Shown piece by piece: positions 11,764 to 24,400 of a stretch of DNA of 64,000 nucleotides (its first letter is position 1; each line of letters begins with the position of its first letter). The position numbers and the translations under genes are program-made. This stretch comes from Astrocystis sublimbata. Lineage: Eukaryota; Ascomycota; Sordariomycetes; Xylariales; Xylariaceae. The DNA lies in contig JAJNNY010000013.1 of assembly GCA_022453515.1 (NCBI GenBank), positions 620,001-684,000 of the forward strand. Direction: 5' to 3'. The notes under the pieces were generated by a model. That model did not search any database and was not told where the DNA came from. It was given only the letters and a program-made list of their open reading frames with translations.

Positions 11764-13202
11764 TCAAAGGTTATCCAAGTCTGGACGGACTATGCCGAAC
11801 ACACCATCAAGCCAGTTGAAGAAGAAACCATGCAGATGAGAAAAGGCGGCCACTTTAGCTTGAAGAGAACCTTCCCCAATAGTGGCGGGACTCCACATGA
11901 CCTTGGACTCCCCTTCGCGAAGTCTACTGAGTGAGCTGTAAATGCGATCTGCATCAAGTCGAAACACCGAATCTTGCGCATCCGTCACTAATGTTGGACA
12001 TGTGATGCCGGCTAGGTAAGAGCTCCCGTCCGGCTTATCCAGGGTGAAAGTTTGTGACCTTTCGAGAACGCCGGAGACGGACAAAGCGCCAAACGCAAAT
12101 ATACCGTGAGATAGCTCCCACCGCGTCTGAAAGTTGGATAACCGCATTGCCAGGCCCATGATGTTGTCAACGATGCCACGGCTGAGATACTTGAACCATC
12201 CCGGTATGCGCTCGCGCGCTGCGGCTCCGAGGTCGTAGAAGCCATCAGAGGCTATACAGGCACGAATCCGTTCATCGTGGGCTGCACCACGAAGCGCAAA
12301 GTACGCCCCCATCGAGTTACCCAGCAGAGCAACTCGGCTGAGATCGAGGTTCCTGCATGACGGGGACGAAGCCGTATGCTTCCATAGAGCATCCAGAACA
12401 GCCTTGGTCACCGTCTCAAAGTCACTTTGGAGGAATAGCCGATGCTTAGGGCGCCGAGCTACGATGCCTTGTCCTGGTGCATCGAATGTCAGAACTGCAT
12501 AGCCGCGAGGCAGCGCGCCTGCGACTGTGAAATGATAGAACTCTTCTTGAATTGTGTCGAACCCTTGTACCTGGACAGCGACCGGGACTTTTCCATCAGC
12601 CTGGCCGTCAGGGCCTTTGCTGGGCAGGAAAAGATAGGCAGGGAGGGTAGCACCGTCTGTGCCGAAGGGGATTTCGAGAAACTCGACTGGTGTATCCATC
12701 AAGGAGCACGCCTTCTGGAAGTTTGCTATTGCGCGAGAAATAATATCAAACTGGCGCGTTCCCTGTATGTCGGAAGGACTTCTCAGCATGCTAGTACAGC
12801 GACGGTCAGTCTCTCAGCCTATAGTGACCCTCAACAAATCGATGGCCAGCAACCGCCAGTTTGCTAGAATAGGGCTAAATTGGAGCATACAACTCACAGT
12901 TCACTCGAGCGCCAGTAGTTGCTCGCGCGCAGATACGCCCATCGCGCTGCTACAACATCTCCATGTCTCGCCGCCTTTTTGGCTACAACCTCGGCCTTCT
13001 CGGCGGCTTCAGACCAGCTCTGATACCAACTCTCGCCGTCGTTGCGTCGAATTTTCCGAATGACTTCGAAACACTCACCCACGTCACAGCCCTGGGTTGG
13101 GGCCGTCCCGAGGACGCGCAGGAACTCGAAAGTACATAAATCAGATGTTTGGATTTTGAACATGGCTGCAGTTTTCACGACGCAAAAATCAGTGAGGGCC
13201 AT
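11764..13202 (-). CDS. FUS2/Ayg1-type alpha/beta hydrolase
   Basis: A serine alpha/beta hydrolase of the fungal FUS2/Ayg1 family. Relatives in PKS-NRPS pathways are linked to closing the pyrrolidinone/pyrrolinone ring, and Ayg1 shortens a polyketide in melanin synthesis. Two exons, 13202-12898 and 12790-11764, give about 443 residues; an internal ATG at 13163 would give 430. Exon 1 encodes the family's helical N-terminal region (DGESWYQSW..., then AYLRASNYWRSSEL running across the intron). The core has FDAPGQG and the nucleophile elbow GNSMG (Ser near residue 261), a DAQDSVF segment that may hold the acid, and a late HLHGFF that may hold the His. It lies next to the trans-ER gene. Which ring-forming or hydrolytic step it performs cannot be read from sequence. 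Confidence 0.87.
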
Positions 13203-13847
13203 GCAGAGTCAGTATCAAGAGTATAAGGTTCTGGAGATATCAACACCTCGACTGCACCTGATCTAGAGAGAATCTTTTATGAGTGCTAGCATAGTGAAAC
13301 TACTGCGTATGATAAAAATCATTCGCGGCGAGCGCTTCGTCAGATTTTCGCAAAGTGAGACGCCCGCCCACCGGCATATTGACGATTCTAGTCTCAAGGT
13401 ACTTTGATCATCACTTCTGTCGATATGTCCACAGTTCGGTCCAAGAGAGCCTTGTCGGCGGCAGTGTGTCCAAAATGCCGTCTATGCCTCGCGAGGGCGC
13501 TCATCGGATCAATTCTCCTAGTGGTTGAAACAAACCGGTTGCGTCGAGCGAATACAACGTCGGTAGGTTTATGGTCGGCAGCACTAAAAATAGCCTCGTC
13601 GCAATGCACTACGGAGTACAGCGCGTCTGCTTAGGGAATACAGTCGAGACAGTTGCATTCGTACATTTTGCTAGCGTCACGGGTATCTTCCTAGCGCCGG
13701 CCATTTGACAAATACTAGCTTCGTTATTTCAATATCACCTATCACGCACGCAACTCGGATCTCGCGTCTCGCGTTTGCAGTACCCCTGTTTGCCCTCCCC
13801 GCCCGTCACTGTACATGGGACCTCCATGATTACGGAGTACTGGTGGC
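13203..13847. other. Intergenic stretch upstream of the hydrolase
   Basis: 645 bp holding the 5' region of the hydrolase gene and the 3' flank of the enoyl-reductase gene (both on the minus strand). Paired open frames at 13394-13634 on both strands lack any signature. No gene supported. Confidence 0.45.
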
Positions 13848-14921
13848 TCATTGAACAGTGTAGACCAACTTCACGCCCTCTGCTCGGCCCATTTTTAGAT
13901 CCTCTATCCCTTCCAAAACGGCGGGCAGACCCCCAGCACGGATCTGGAGTCGCGGTGCCTTGAGTTGATCTCGTGCCAGCAGATCTTCAGCCGCACGGAA
14001 GATCTGCATGCCAAGGCCACGGAGAGTTGGCATTGCTGGTCTTCCAAAATCGCCGCCCAGCCGAACAGGGAGCCCAAACATGGCGAGGGCCATCACCCAG
14101 TCGGCTGTGACGTCGCGTCGTGTGTATTTGACGTGTGCCGATATTGGATTCAGCCCTATGTAACGACCACCTCGCGAGGAGATCGCCGTGTAGCACATGC
14201 CCATTGTGTCGGCGCTGGTCACACAATCTAGTACGCGTACTAGATCGTCCCCAGTGAATGCTCGCACTTCCGCGCCGCAGGATGGCGATTGGTAGTCGAA
14301 AGTGGCAATAGCACCGAGGGACTTGACCAAAGCTGCACTGGACGGCGAACAGGTAACCACCACCTGAAAACCCGCAAGAGAGAGTATCTGCGTTGCAACC
14401 ATGCCTGTGGCCGTGGCGCCGCCTGAGACCAAGATATGCTCTCCTCGGTTATGATGTCCTACTACTCCTTCGGCCTCCCTCGGCAAGGAGATATCTAGGT
14501 AATGAGCGAGGGCGAAGCCAACAGTGCAAATAGCCGTTCCTAGAGTAGCTCCCTCTTCGAAGCTCCATTGTGGCGGGAGCAGTAAAGTGAGGCTTTCGAC
14601 AGCTATGACGATGTCTGCAAAAGCTCCTGTTGATCTGTCGTCCGGATTGTATCCGAATGCGAAACCTGCTATGCGATCGCCGCCTTTGAATCTGGTAACA
14701 CCGCTGCCGACCTCGAGGACCTCGCCGGCGAAATCAAAGCCAGCCACGGAGCCTCGCGACGCTGTGTAGTCGCTAGATTTGCCGTCTCCGGGGTTCAGTG
14801 CGACAGCAAACACACGGCAAGCGATATTATCTGGTTCAAGGTCGAAGAGTTCCGTTCTTTCAAGCAACTCGAGCCCCATGCCCGCCGATGTGACTAGGGC
14901 ACGGCGTTGAATGTACGCCAT
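13848..14921 (-). CDS. Trans-acting enoyl reductase (LovC-type MDR)
   Basis: A stand-alone NADPH-dependent enoyl reductase of the medium-chain dehydrogenase family, acting in trans on a highly reducing PKS whose own ER is inactive. Single exon of 357 residues, close to the length of LovC, ApdC and TenC-type partners. The start at 14921 (MAYIQRRAL) fits the family; an upstream in-frame ATG at 15041 would add 40 residues with no family counterpart. Visible motifs are ALNPGDGK and GFDFAGEVLEVGSGV in the catalytic domain, TLGTAICTVGFALAHYL, and the nucleotide-binding VSGGATATGMVATQ. Zinc ligands are absent, as expected. It is divergently transcribed from the PKS-NRPS across 490 bp, the classic arrangement for this enzyme pair. 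Confidence 0.94.
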   Translation of the reverse strand: MAYIQRRALVTSAGMGLELLERTELFDLEPDNIACRVFAVALNPGDGKSSDYTASRGSVAGFDFAGEVLEVGSGVTRFKGGDRIAGFAFGYNPDDRSTGAFADIVIAVESLTLLLPPQWSFEEGATLGTAICTVGFALAHYLDISLPREAEGVVGHHNRGEHILVSGGATATGMVATQILSLAGFQVVVTCSPSSAALVKSLGAIATFDYQSPSCGAEVRAFTGDDLVRVLDCVTSADTMGMCYTAISSRGGRYIGLNPISAHVKYTRRDVTADWVMALAMFGLPVRLGGDFGRPAMPTLRGLGMQIFRAAEDLLARDQLKAPRLQIRAGGLPAVLEGIEDLKMGRAEGVKLVYTVQ

Positions 14922-15411
14922 TGCTTGCGTGCGTAATGATGAAATTTGATGCCGACAACAGGACGTGTGATGACCAACGAATGCAAGGCTTATACTGCGG
15001 CTGCTAAACACAAGCAGGTCTATATCTGGGGAAAGATACATAGGTGCATGAGACTGTCATCCTCTAGTGCTTCGTGGACAAGACTAAAGCATCGGCGAAT
15101 TTTGCGTACTGAGTGGTTCATGCAGGGCCGCTGAGATCGGCATATTCAGTGCTGCAACCATTCATGCCGTCTGGGCCATGTCTTCCTCGCATGTCCTGCA
15201 GCAAGTCGCGCATACATTGCTTTAGTTCAATTGATGCCAGACAGTGCGAACCAACGATATTCATCATTCATCAGCCTCTATCTTACAGTTCATCTACCTG
15301 TCGGTCTAAGATCGCTTTCATTGTTGAGTAACATCAACAGACACACGGACGTAAGTGGTCCAACCAATAGCAAGCATTGAGAGACTGACCCAGCATTAGA
15401 TACACTATCAC
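14922..15411. promoter_or_regulatory. Bidirectional promoter between trans-ER and PKS-NRPS
   Basis: 490 bp between two divergent start codons. It contains an everted CCG-N7-CGG pair at 15128-15140, a possible Zn2Cys6 half-site pair. No clear TATA box stands out near the synthase start. The functional claim is inference from position. Confidence 0.45.
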
Positions 15412-18400
15412 ATGATGGATCGGTGCAACTGGAAAACAGAGCCTATCGCCATTGTAGGCAGCGGTTGCAGGCTTCCAGGGAGCGTGTCGTCGCCTTCGAA
15501 ACTTTGGGAACTCTTGAAGAAACCAAGAGATATTGCGCGCAAGATATCCTCAGAGAATAGATTTCATGCGCCGGCTTTTCATCATCCAGATGGCAGCCGT
15601 CATGGGGCAAGCAGACCTTTTCATTTTCCCTCCTTTGTTTATTTGGCAGGTGTTGTTGCTTGCCCTGCCACCCTCATCCCTCATTTGGGAAGGGGGGGCA
15701 GCCAGCCCTGGTTTTACGTCCATACCAAAAGTGTTGTAGAATTGCAGAACTGACATGGATGAATTATAAAGCGCTCGAATGTTGAGAAGGCTTATCTGCT
15801 CGAGGAGGATTATAGAGCCTTCGACCAAGACTTCTTCGGCATCCACGCTCGCGAGGCCGAAGCGATGGATCCGCAACAAAAGCTACTACTTGAAGTCGTG
15901 TATGAAAGTATCGAAGCTTCAGGTTTATCGATGCTTGACCTTCGAGGATCGCGAACAGGAGTTTTCGTGGGCCAGATGACGGACGACTACAGAGACGTCA
16001 TCTATAGAGACTTAGAGCATGTACCTCGGTACGCAATCACGGGTGTGTCACGAGCAGTCACCGCAAACCGGGTCTCATATATATTCGACTGGCACGGGCC
16101 ATCAGAGAACATAGACACCGCATGTTCGTCGAGTCTTGTTGCCCTCCATCATGCTGTCCAGGCTTTACGGAGTGATGAAGCCTCGATGGCGATTGTCGCA
16201 GGGGTGAATCTCATTCTCAACCCAGATATGTTCATCTTGGAATCAAAAGTGAGCTTTTCGCATTTCACAATTTACCTAGAAGGAGCCCAACAATGCTTGA
16301 TCTTTCGGTATTAAAGAAGAAGAACTATCTCGTATCCTTGCAGATTGCTCAAGGCGTGATTGATGGAATTGCGCCTTGCCCCCTCCTGATCCAATCAATA
16401 ACTTTATTCTGATTAGCATGCTAACATCCCTTGTAGCTTCAAATGTTATCTTCTTCTGGGAATTGTCGCATGTGGGATCAGCGAGCTGACGGTTACGCCC
16501 GAGGTGAGGGAGTTGCTGCTGTGGTGATCAAGACGCTTCGACAGGCTTTAGCTGACAACGACCATATCGAATGTGTTATTCGAGAAACTGGCGTCAATCA
16601 GAACGGTGCTACCCCTGGCGGGATTACTGTTCCTAACGCAGATTTACAGACAGCACTCATCAAGGCCACGTATGCCAAGTCTGGCCTTGATCCCGCAAAT
16701 GCGCATCAGAGGTGTCAATACTTTGAAGCTCATGGCACAGGCACGCGCGCTGGTGACCCAGCAGAGGCTAAAGCCATACGAGACGCATTCTTTTCCTCTC
16801 AAACTGATGAGGGCACTCTGCCGGATCAAGATGTGTTGCACGTTGGCTCCATAAAGACGGTCGTGGGACATCAAGAGGGAGCCGCAGGAATCGTGGCGGT
16901 TCTTAAGGCTTCTCTGGCTGTGCAGAAGGGGCAAATACCTCCTAACTTACACTTCGAGCAGCTCAGCTCTTCAGTCAGTCCATTCTATCACCCTCATCTT
17001 CACGTGCCCACAGACCTTCTGCCCTGGCCAAAACTATCTCCTGGTTTACCGCGACGTGCTAGTGTCAATAGCTTCGGTATGGGTGGTACAAACGCCCACG
17101 TTATTATAGAGAGTTGGGACCCAGATTCCCACGGGACCGACATGGCGATAGTTCGGAATCCTGGCATGGTCACAGCGCATGGACCGTTCACACTATCTGC
17201 TCATTCTGAACGTGCTTTAGAAAAGGTTATATCGCGACTTTCCGATAGCCTGAAGAACTTATCAGATATCAATATTAATCTCAATGATCTTGCATGGACT
17301 TTGCAGTCTCGCCGAACCCATTTCCGCCACAGGGCAGCTTTTTCTGCTACCTCGGTCGAGGAGCTTATCATAAAGTTGGACGAGTACCCAACCACCCACA
17401 AGACGGAAGGGACAATATCCGTCAGCCAAGATTTTCCACTGCGTATCATAGCTGTCTTTACTGGACAGGGGGCTCAATGGTCACGTATGGGCGCACTTCT
17501 GTATGAGCAGTCCCCTGCGTTCAAACGCACTATACAGCGTCTTGACGAATCCCTCCCTCGACTACCCGATCGCCCTGATTGGACACTAGCAGATGAGCTC
17601 GTTGCGATCTCCGATGATGATTCTCGGATGCATACAGCTGAGATCGCTCAGCCTTTGACGACTGCCTTGCAAATAGCTCTAGTGGATTTGCTTCGAGCCT
17701 CCGGCGTGGCCCCAGGCGCCGCAATTGGTCATTCGTCAGGAGAGATAGCAGCCGCATATGCATCTGGCTTCCTCACTGCTTCAGATGCGATTCGCGTAGC
17801 TTACTATCGTGGTCTGCACTCATTCAGATCAGGTTCCCCTTCGAGTGGCGAGACAGGGTGCATGGCAGCTGCTTCCATCACCTATGAAGAAGCTGAAGAA
17901 CTCTGTCGGTGTCCTGAGATCTTCGGGAAAGTCGCCATTGCAGCAAGCAACTCCCCAACTAGCATCACCTTCTCAGGAGATGTGACAGCGTTGGAGCATA
18001 TCAAGGACGTTATGATTCAGCAGGGCAGATTCTTCCGGCTACTCAAGGTAGACAAGGCATACCATTCGCATCATATGAAGCCATGCGCTGCCCCTTATCT
18101 CCAGAGTCTAGAAAGCAGCGATATCCGACCGATGGATCCTTCCAATGACACAAAGTGCATCTGGTACCCTAGTGTATATGGGTCGAACAGAAGCAGTACC
18201 GTTGAACTGCAAGCACTACGTGGGGAATACTGGGTAGAGAACCTAATCAAGCCAGTGTTGTTTTCCCAGACCATAGAAAGGGCAGTTCGGGAGTCTGACA
18301 CTTGCTTCGATCTAGCAATCGAGTATGTTGATCCCAGTTCTTTTATTAGCTGAACTCTTTCCAACTTAAATAATCAAGATGCTTCCATCGCTAACAATTG

Positions 18401-21400
18401 ACTCGTTATAGGATCGGTCCTCACCCAGTGCTGAAGGGACCATTCAGAGACTCTTTCAAAGCAGTGACTGGTATTGAGATTCCTTACGTCGGCCTGCTGA
18501 AGCGAGGAGAAGATGATCGACTCGCATTCACCGATGTCATCGGCTCCATCTGGGCTAAAGTCCAACAAATTCCAACCAAGTCACCACTTGTTGATTGGGA
18601 GAGGTTTGGAGAAGCCATGCGTGGACCTCGCAAAACCTACCGACGACGACCACAGCTGTTCCGTAGCCTTGCCCCTTATCCCTGGCATCATGAATCACCA
18701 CTATTCTTCGAGTCGAATGTTTCTCGAGCTTGGCGTATGAATGAAAAACCAATGTGAGTGCGAGTCCCGGCTGTCATCCAAAACTTCCGCACTATCCTGA
18801 CACCTATGCTTAGGCATCCCCTCTTAGGTAGAGCTACACAATATGGAGGAAGTCACTACAATGACCCTGCTGCGATTACCTGGAGGAATATCCTGAAACT
18901 GAATGAGCTCGAGTGGCTTCTTGGTCACCAATTTCAGCACCATGTGGTCTTTCCAGCTGCGGGCTACACTTCCATGGCCATTGACGCTGCTGTCAGCCTA
19001 GCTCATATCGTCGAGCCGAATATTACTGATCCAATACGACTCATTGAGCTAGAGGACTTGCGTTTTCATCGAGCTATTACTGCTGATGATGACCTAGTCG
19101 ATGGCGTTGAAATAGTTTTCATGATTCGGGTCCAAAACCTCGACCACAGTCTCCATGTTATTCAATCAGAATTCAGCTGCTACAGCGGCAAAGCCACCGC
19201 AGAAGCAGATCCTCTACATGGTGAAAGCGGTTCAGCATTTTCGCAATCAACAACGCTTCGTTTCAGCGGAAGAGCCCTCATTACGATAGTTCCGCCGCCA
19301 CTCGAGGATCAGCCTCAGATCGCCTCGCCACTTCCCCCTCGCATTTCAACGGTGCTTCCTTTGAATAATATCCCTACAAGCCGCTTCTACTCTTGGGTAT
19401 CGTCAATTGGCCTTGATTACTCCAGCGAGTTCCAGCTGGAGTCGATCAAACGGCGACGAAATGCTTCCAGCGTCATTGTGAAGCAGCGTGACAAAAGCGA
19501 CGTCTTGGCTGAACGTGCAATACATGTGCATCCAACAACTCTAGATGCCGCGTTTCATGGTTTATTTGCTGCATACTGCTTCCCAGATGATGGTAGCATG
19601 ACGGTTCCCTATCTTCCTTCATCCATTTCCCGCCTTCGCATCAGTGTCGGTGGAATAACAGGTCGATGTGAGTGCCGGCGAGACAGCGATGATACGGCAA
19701 TCACAGACCAAAAACTAATAGTTGATTGCCACGTACGGCAAAGCTCTAACACACGTGTGATTGGTGACATGGACTCATTTTGTGCCAAGTGCGAGTCGCC
19801 AAAGATACAACTCGAAGGACTTGAGCTTTCTCGACTGGGCAAAATCACCAGCGGGGATGACCGACCTTTGTTCTCTCGTACTGTCTGGAAAAGAGACCTC
19901 CAGTCGGGTGGTATTGACGGCCAACGGAATCTTGCAACGCCAGGGTATCGCCACGACCGCGCTGACTTGAGTCAGGCGTGCGACCGAACCGCATTGTTCT
20001 ACTTAAGACTCCTGAATGAAGAGAATTGCCAACGAGGATCAGAGCCGATATCCTGGTATTTCCGCCATTTACTAGACTGGTCTATCAATCAGGTCGTTCC
20101 AACTGTCCAGGCAGGACGTCACCATCGGGTTCGAGCCGAATGGACTTCTGATACGCAAGACACTATCGACGAACTGAGAGTGAAATATGGCAGCTGTGTG
20201 GAGATGCAGTTAGTCCATCAAGTAGGAGCACATCTGCCAACGGCGATACATGCTTCTAGGGTCGCCGTGACTAAGACTACATCAGACGACAATCCAACAG
20301 ATGGCTATATGCTCGCCAAACTTATGGAGGAGAACAGGCTAGACCGGTTTTATCACGAAGCGGCAGGCATGTGGCAGGCCAACGAGCTTGTAGGCCTAGC
20401 TATAGGTCAACTCGCTCATAGATATCCACAGATGGACATACTCGAAGTTGGCGGAGGCACAGGGGGATGCACCACTTCAGCGCTGTCCCACCTCGATGGC
20501 TACTTTGCCTCATATACATTTACAGACATATCCGCTGCGTTTTTCCACGGTGCGCAAACCAGGTTCTCTGCCAGCCCTGGTGCTGACCGTATGCGCTACG
20601 TGGTATTGGACATTGAACGTGACCCCGGTCAATCCGAGCTCGGGGAACAGAGATTCGATCTCGTCATTGCATCTAATGTACTACATGCCACGCGATCACT
20701 AGCTCGTACGGTTTCCCATTGCCGCCAGCTTCTTCGGCCCGGCGGTTTCCTGATTCTCGCAGAGCTTACGAACGACTCTTTGTACGGACCATTCATTTTT
20801 TCCACCCTTCCTGGTTGGTGGCTAGGTCGCCAGGGCGATGGACGGATGTATGGCCCGACTATCAGTGAGGAGCGTTGGGATCAGCTGCTCAAAGAGAATG
20901 GCTTTTCTGGGGTTGACTATTCTATTCGTGACAACGAAGATAGTACAACCTACCTTAACTCTGTCATGGTCAGTCAAGCGACTGATGGCCGTGTAGATTT
21001 TCTACGAGCTCCTCTTCAAGCCGATGTTCGCCAATCTTCCTTTTTGCCACAAATTGATCACCTCGTCATTCTTGGAGATAGGACTACATTCACTGCGAGT
21101 GGAGTAGCCAAAGAGATAGGCTCAATACTCCGCCCTTTCGTGCGACACATGGTTATGTTAGAAGACTGGGGATCCTTGGGAGGCGTTTCTGAAGACGAGA
21201 ATCAAGGCGAGGATCATTCTGCCATCATCAAGCCTGGATGCGCTGTGATATGCCTAAGTGAGACACAGAATGACAACGAACGGATGGAAGAACCATGGCT
21301 CCTCTCACAAATAAGGCTTCAGTCCCTCCAAACTCTGTCCCGATATGCATCTCAAATTCTCTGGGCAACCCGAGGCTGCGAGAGCGAGGATCCTCGAGCC

Positions 21401-24400
21401 AACATGATGGTCGGAATCCTGCGGACAATTTCGAGCGAATCGCCACATATTCGGTTTTTGCAGGTTGATTTTGAGATACCACCATCTCCAGCCGCCGAAT
21501 CTGACCACAGTAACGAGACCACCATTCTGGCACAAAGTTTCCTTCGCATGGTCGCTCTGGATCATGTGGAGAACGGAGATATCATGTGGAGCAATGAGAC
21601 CGAGCTGGCAGTGCGTGATGGGAATCTGGTTCATATCCCAAGAGTACGACCGGACGAGGCCATGATGGGCCAATTCGAGTCATACACCAGATCCGCCGAA
21701 CAAGGAGCCCCTTCACTCACCTGGCCGAAGAATGAGGCAGGGATTTTCAGTGGACTTACCTCTCGGGAATCGACGCTGGCCACCGCTGTTGAATGCGAGG
21801 ACAGTCGAGTCCGGTTTACGATGTCCTGTTCCTCGTACTTCCCTTTCACTTGCGGTAATGATGCTTCGCCTCAATTCATATGTATAGGTTCCGTCGAAGC
21901 CTCTCCGGGACGGTTGTTCATCGCAATCTCACGCGAAAATGGCCACTCACTCGACCTGCCTCGAGATCACATTATTAGCCCCTACGTCGATGTGTCGGGG
22001 ATGAGTCCTGATGAATACCTATATCGTCTGCTTTCTGCATGCGTATACAAGTGTCTGGTCGCTGGGATTGACGGGCTGCTGTGGCTCCATGACGCGCCAG
22101 AAGAAATCAGAGAAATAATCACAATGATTTGCAAGTCTCGAGGCGTGGGCATATTTCATAGTACCTCGCGCCCAGACATCCCATCACTTAACCAGGTTGG
22201 CAATGGAGTAGTAGCTTTCATTCATCCCAGGGCCACGCAGCGTGCATTGCGAGCAGCAGTGCCGTCGAATGTTAAGAGGCTGATTAACATGGCTGCGCAT
22301 GCAAACGATAACATTCATCTCGAGAAGACCATAGTAGGCTCAAAGCTCCTCGATCGATCGAACATTCGACATCTGTATCAAAACAAGGCAACGGCCCCGG
22401 TAGTTCATATTGGGCCCGACGATAATACCAAGCTGCCAGAGCTCCTTGAAAAGTCGATAGCAGATATCACGACTCGGGAATTCTTGAATCGACTAGGTCA
22501 TCGCTCCCATGCCGCCAACGCTGATGCAGTCTCCCCTGCACCTGAAAGCAAGCATATCGCTTGTGTCATCAATTGGGACAAACCCCAGTCTCCTGGAATG
22601 CTGAACTCCGTGCAAGCCCAATCCCCAGAATACAACTCACAATCACTGTTCTCTCACGACAAAACCTACCTTTTAGTAGGTCTAGCGGGCGACATTGGAC
22701 TATCACTGGTAGAATGGATGACTGGGGCCGGCGCACGACACTTCGCCATCGCCAGTCGAAACCCACGCATCGATACCGAAGTACTGACGCACCTGAGGAC
22801 CCTAGGTGACATCCAATTGAGAACTTGGAAGCTAGATATAGCCGACAAAGTCGCTTTACGACATGTGCACGCCGAGATTTTGGAGTGTATGCCTGCAATT
22901 GCAGGTGTGGTCAATGGGGCCATGGTTTTACGCGACCGACCGTTCTGCGACATGACAGTCGAAGAATTCAATACTGTCATGAGACCAAAAGCTCAAGGCA
23001 CCCAAAATCTCGACGACCTGTTCTTCTCTGACCGGAGCCTGGAATTCTTTATACTGCTATCATCCAGCGCCAGCGTCATTGGCAATCCTGGCCAGGCAAA
23101 CTACAGTGCCGCCAGCATGTTTATGGCTTCTCTACTGCAGCGCCGCCGCCGTCGAGGGCTTGCCGCCTCTGTCATAAACTTGGGTCAGGTTTTCGGCGTC
23201 GGCCATGTAACACGTTCAATACTACAGACCAGTGCAGGGGGGCCTGGCTCAGTTGAGTCACAGCTCCGAAGAATGACATTCTTACCGTTGTCTGAGTCTG
23301 ACCTACACATCGCTTTCGCTGGGGCTGTCGTCTCAGGATTTCCAGGATCAGGTCGAAATCACATTATCATCATGGGACTTGGTGATGGAATCGGCGCTCC
23401 ATGGCAGTCTGTGCCGCGATTTTCGTCTTGGAGAGTACATATCCATAACAAGTTGTCGACGATCGCGGGAAGCAAGTCTTCAATTCCAGACGAGCAAAGT
23501 TTGAAGAGGTCGCAATCGGGGCATAGGATCATACTTCGCCAAGAGCTCGGCGCGGCGTTAGACCGTTCTCACAATGACGGGATGTCGTTTATCTTGGGCG
23601 CAGTGGCTGCTCAGCTGGGAGTCATACTCCAGACCAGCGTCTCGAAGATCGACACAAAGGCACCTCTGGTCGCACTGGGAATTGATTCTCTAGTCGCAGT
23701 GGAGATTAGATCATGGTTTTTGAAAGAGATATCCGTCGAGGTGCCCGTCCTGCGCATTCTCGGGGGTGCGTCTCTTACCCAGATATGTCAGGATGCTACG
23801 ATCACATTTGATAATGCTCGGAAAGACATAAAGACGGAATCCGAAGACCCCCCGATTGATCATATTGGTCTTGTTACGAGCAAAGATATCACCGTTGCTG
23901 TTCCACGGCCAAGCAACTCAACTGTGTTGACTTATTCGCAAGACGACATGCATCCCATGCCTCCGGCGGCCGCGAGACCTATCGCCTCTGCACCAACCCC
24001 AGACTCGGAACATCCGAGCGTTTCGGGACCCAAGTTCCTGAGAATTGGTGATATGTCCTCGGCACAGGCGCGGCTATATTTCTTACACCAGTATCTCGAA
24101 GATAAATCGCCCTATACCATTGGATACGTCGGCAGATTCGAGGGGAACTTGGACCCGTGCCGACTAGAGGAAGCCATCCGCGACGTATGTACAGCGCACG
24201 AAAGTCTCCGAAGCTGCTATTTCATCGAGTCCTCCCATCGATATATACAAGCTGTCTTATCAGAGCCTTTGCCCAATTTTGAGCACATAGAGGTTCAAAG
24301 CACGGCCGAGGTGTGGGATCGACTCGAGCGCCAAAGGCGACACGAATTTGACATCGAAAACGGTGAGATCTTCAAGATCACGATGCTATCGCTGAGTCCA

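Noticed and set aside
15607..15753. Reading exon 1 of the PKS-NRPS on to the stop near 15753, implying a broken KS
   Set aside because: A GC-AG intron restores the full conserved KS sequence in frame, so a pseudogene call is not needed.
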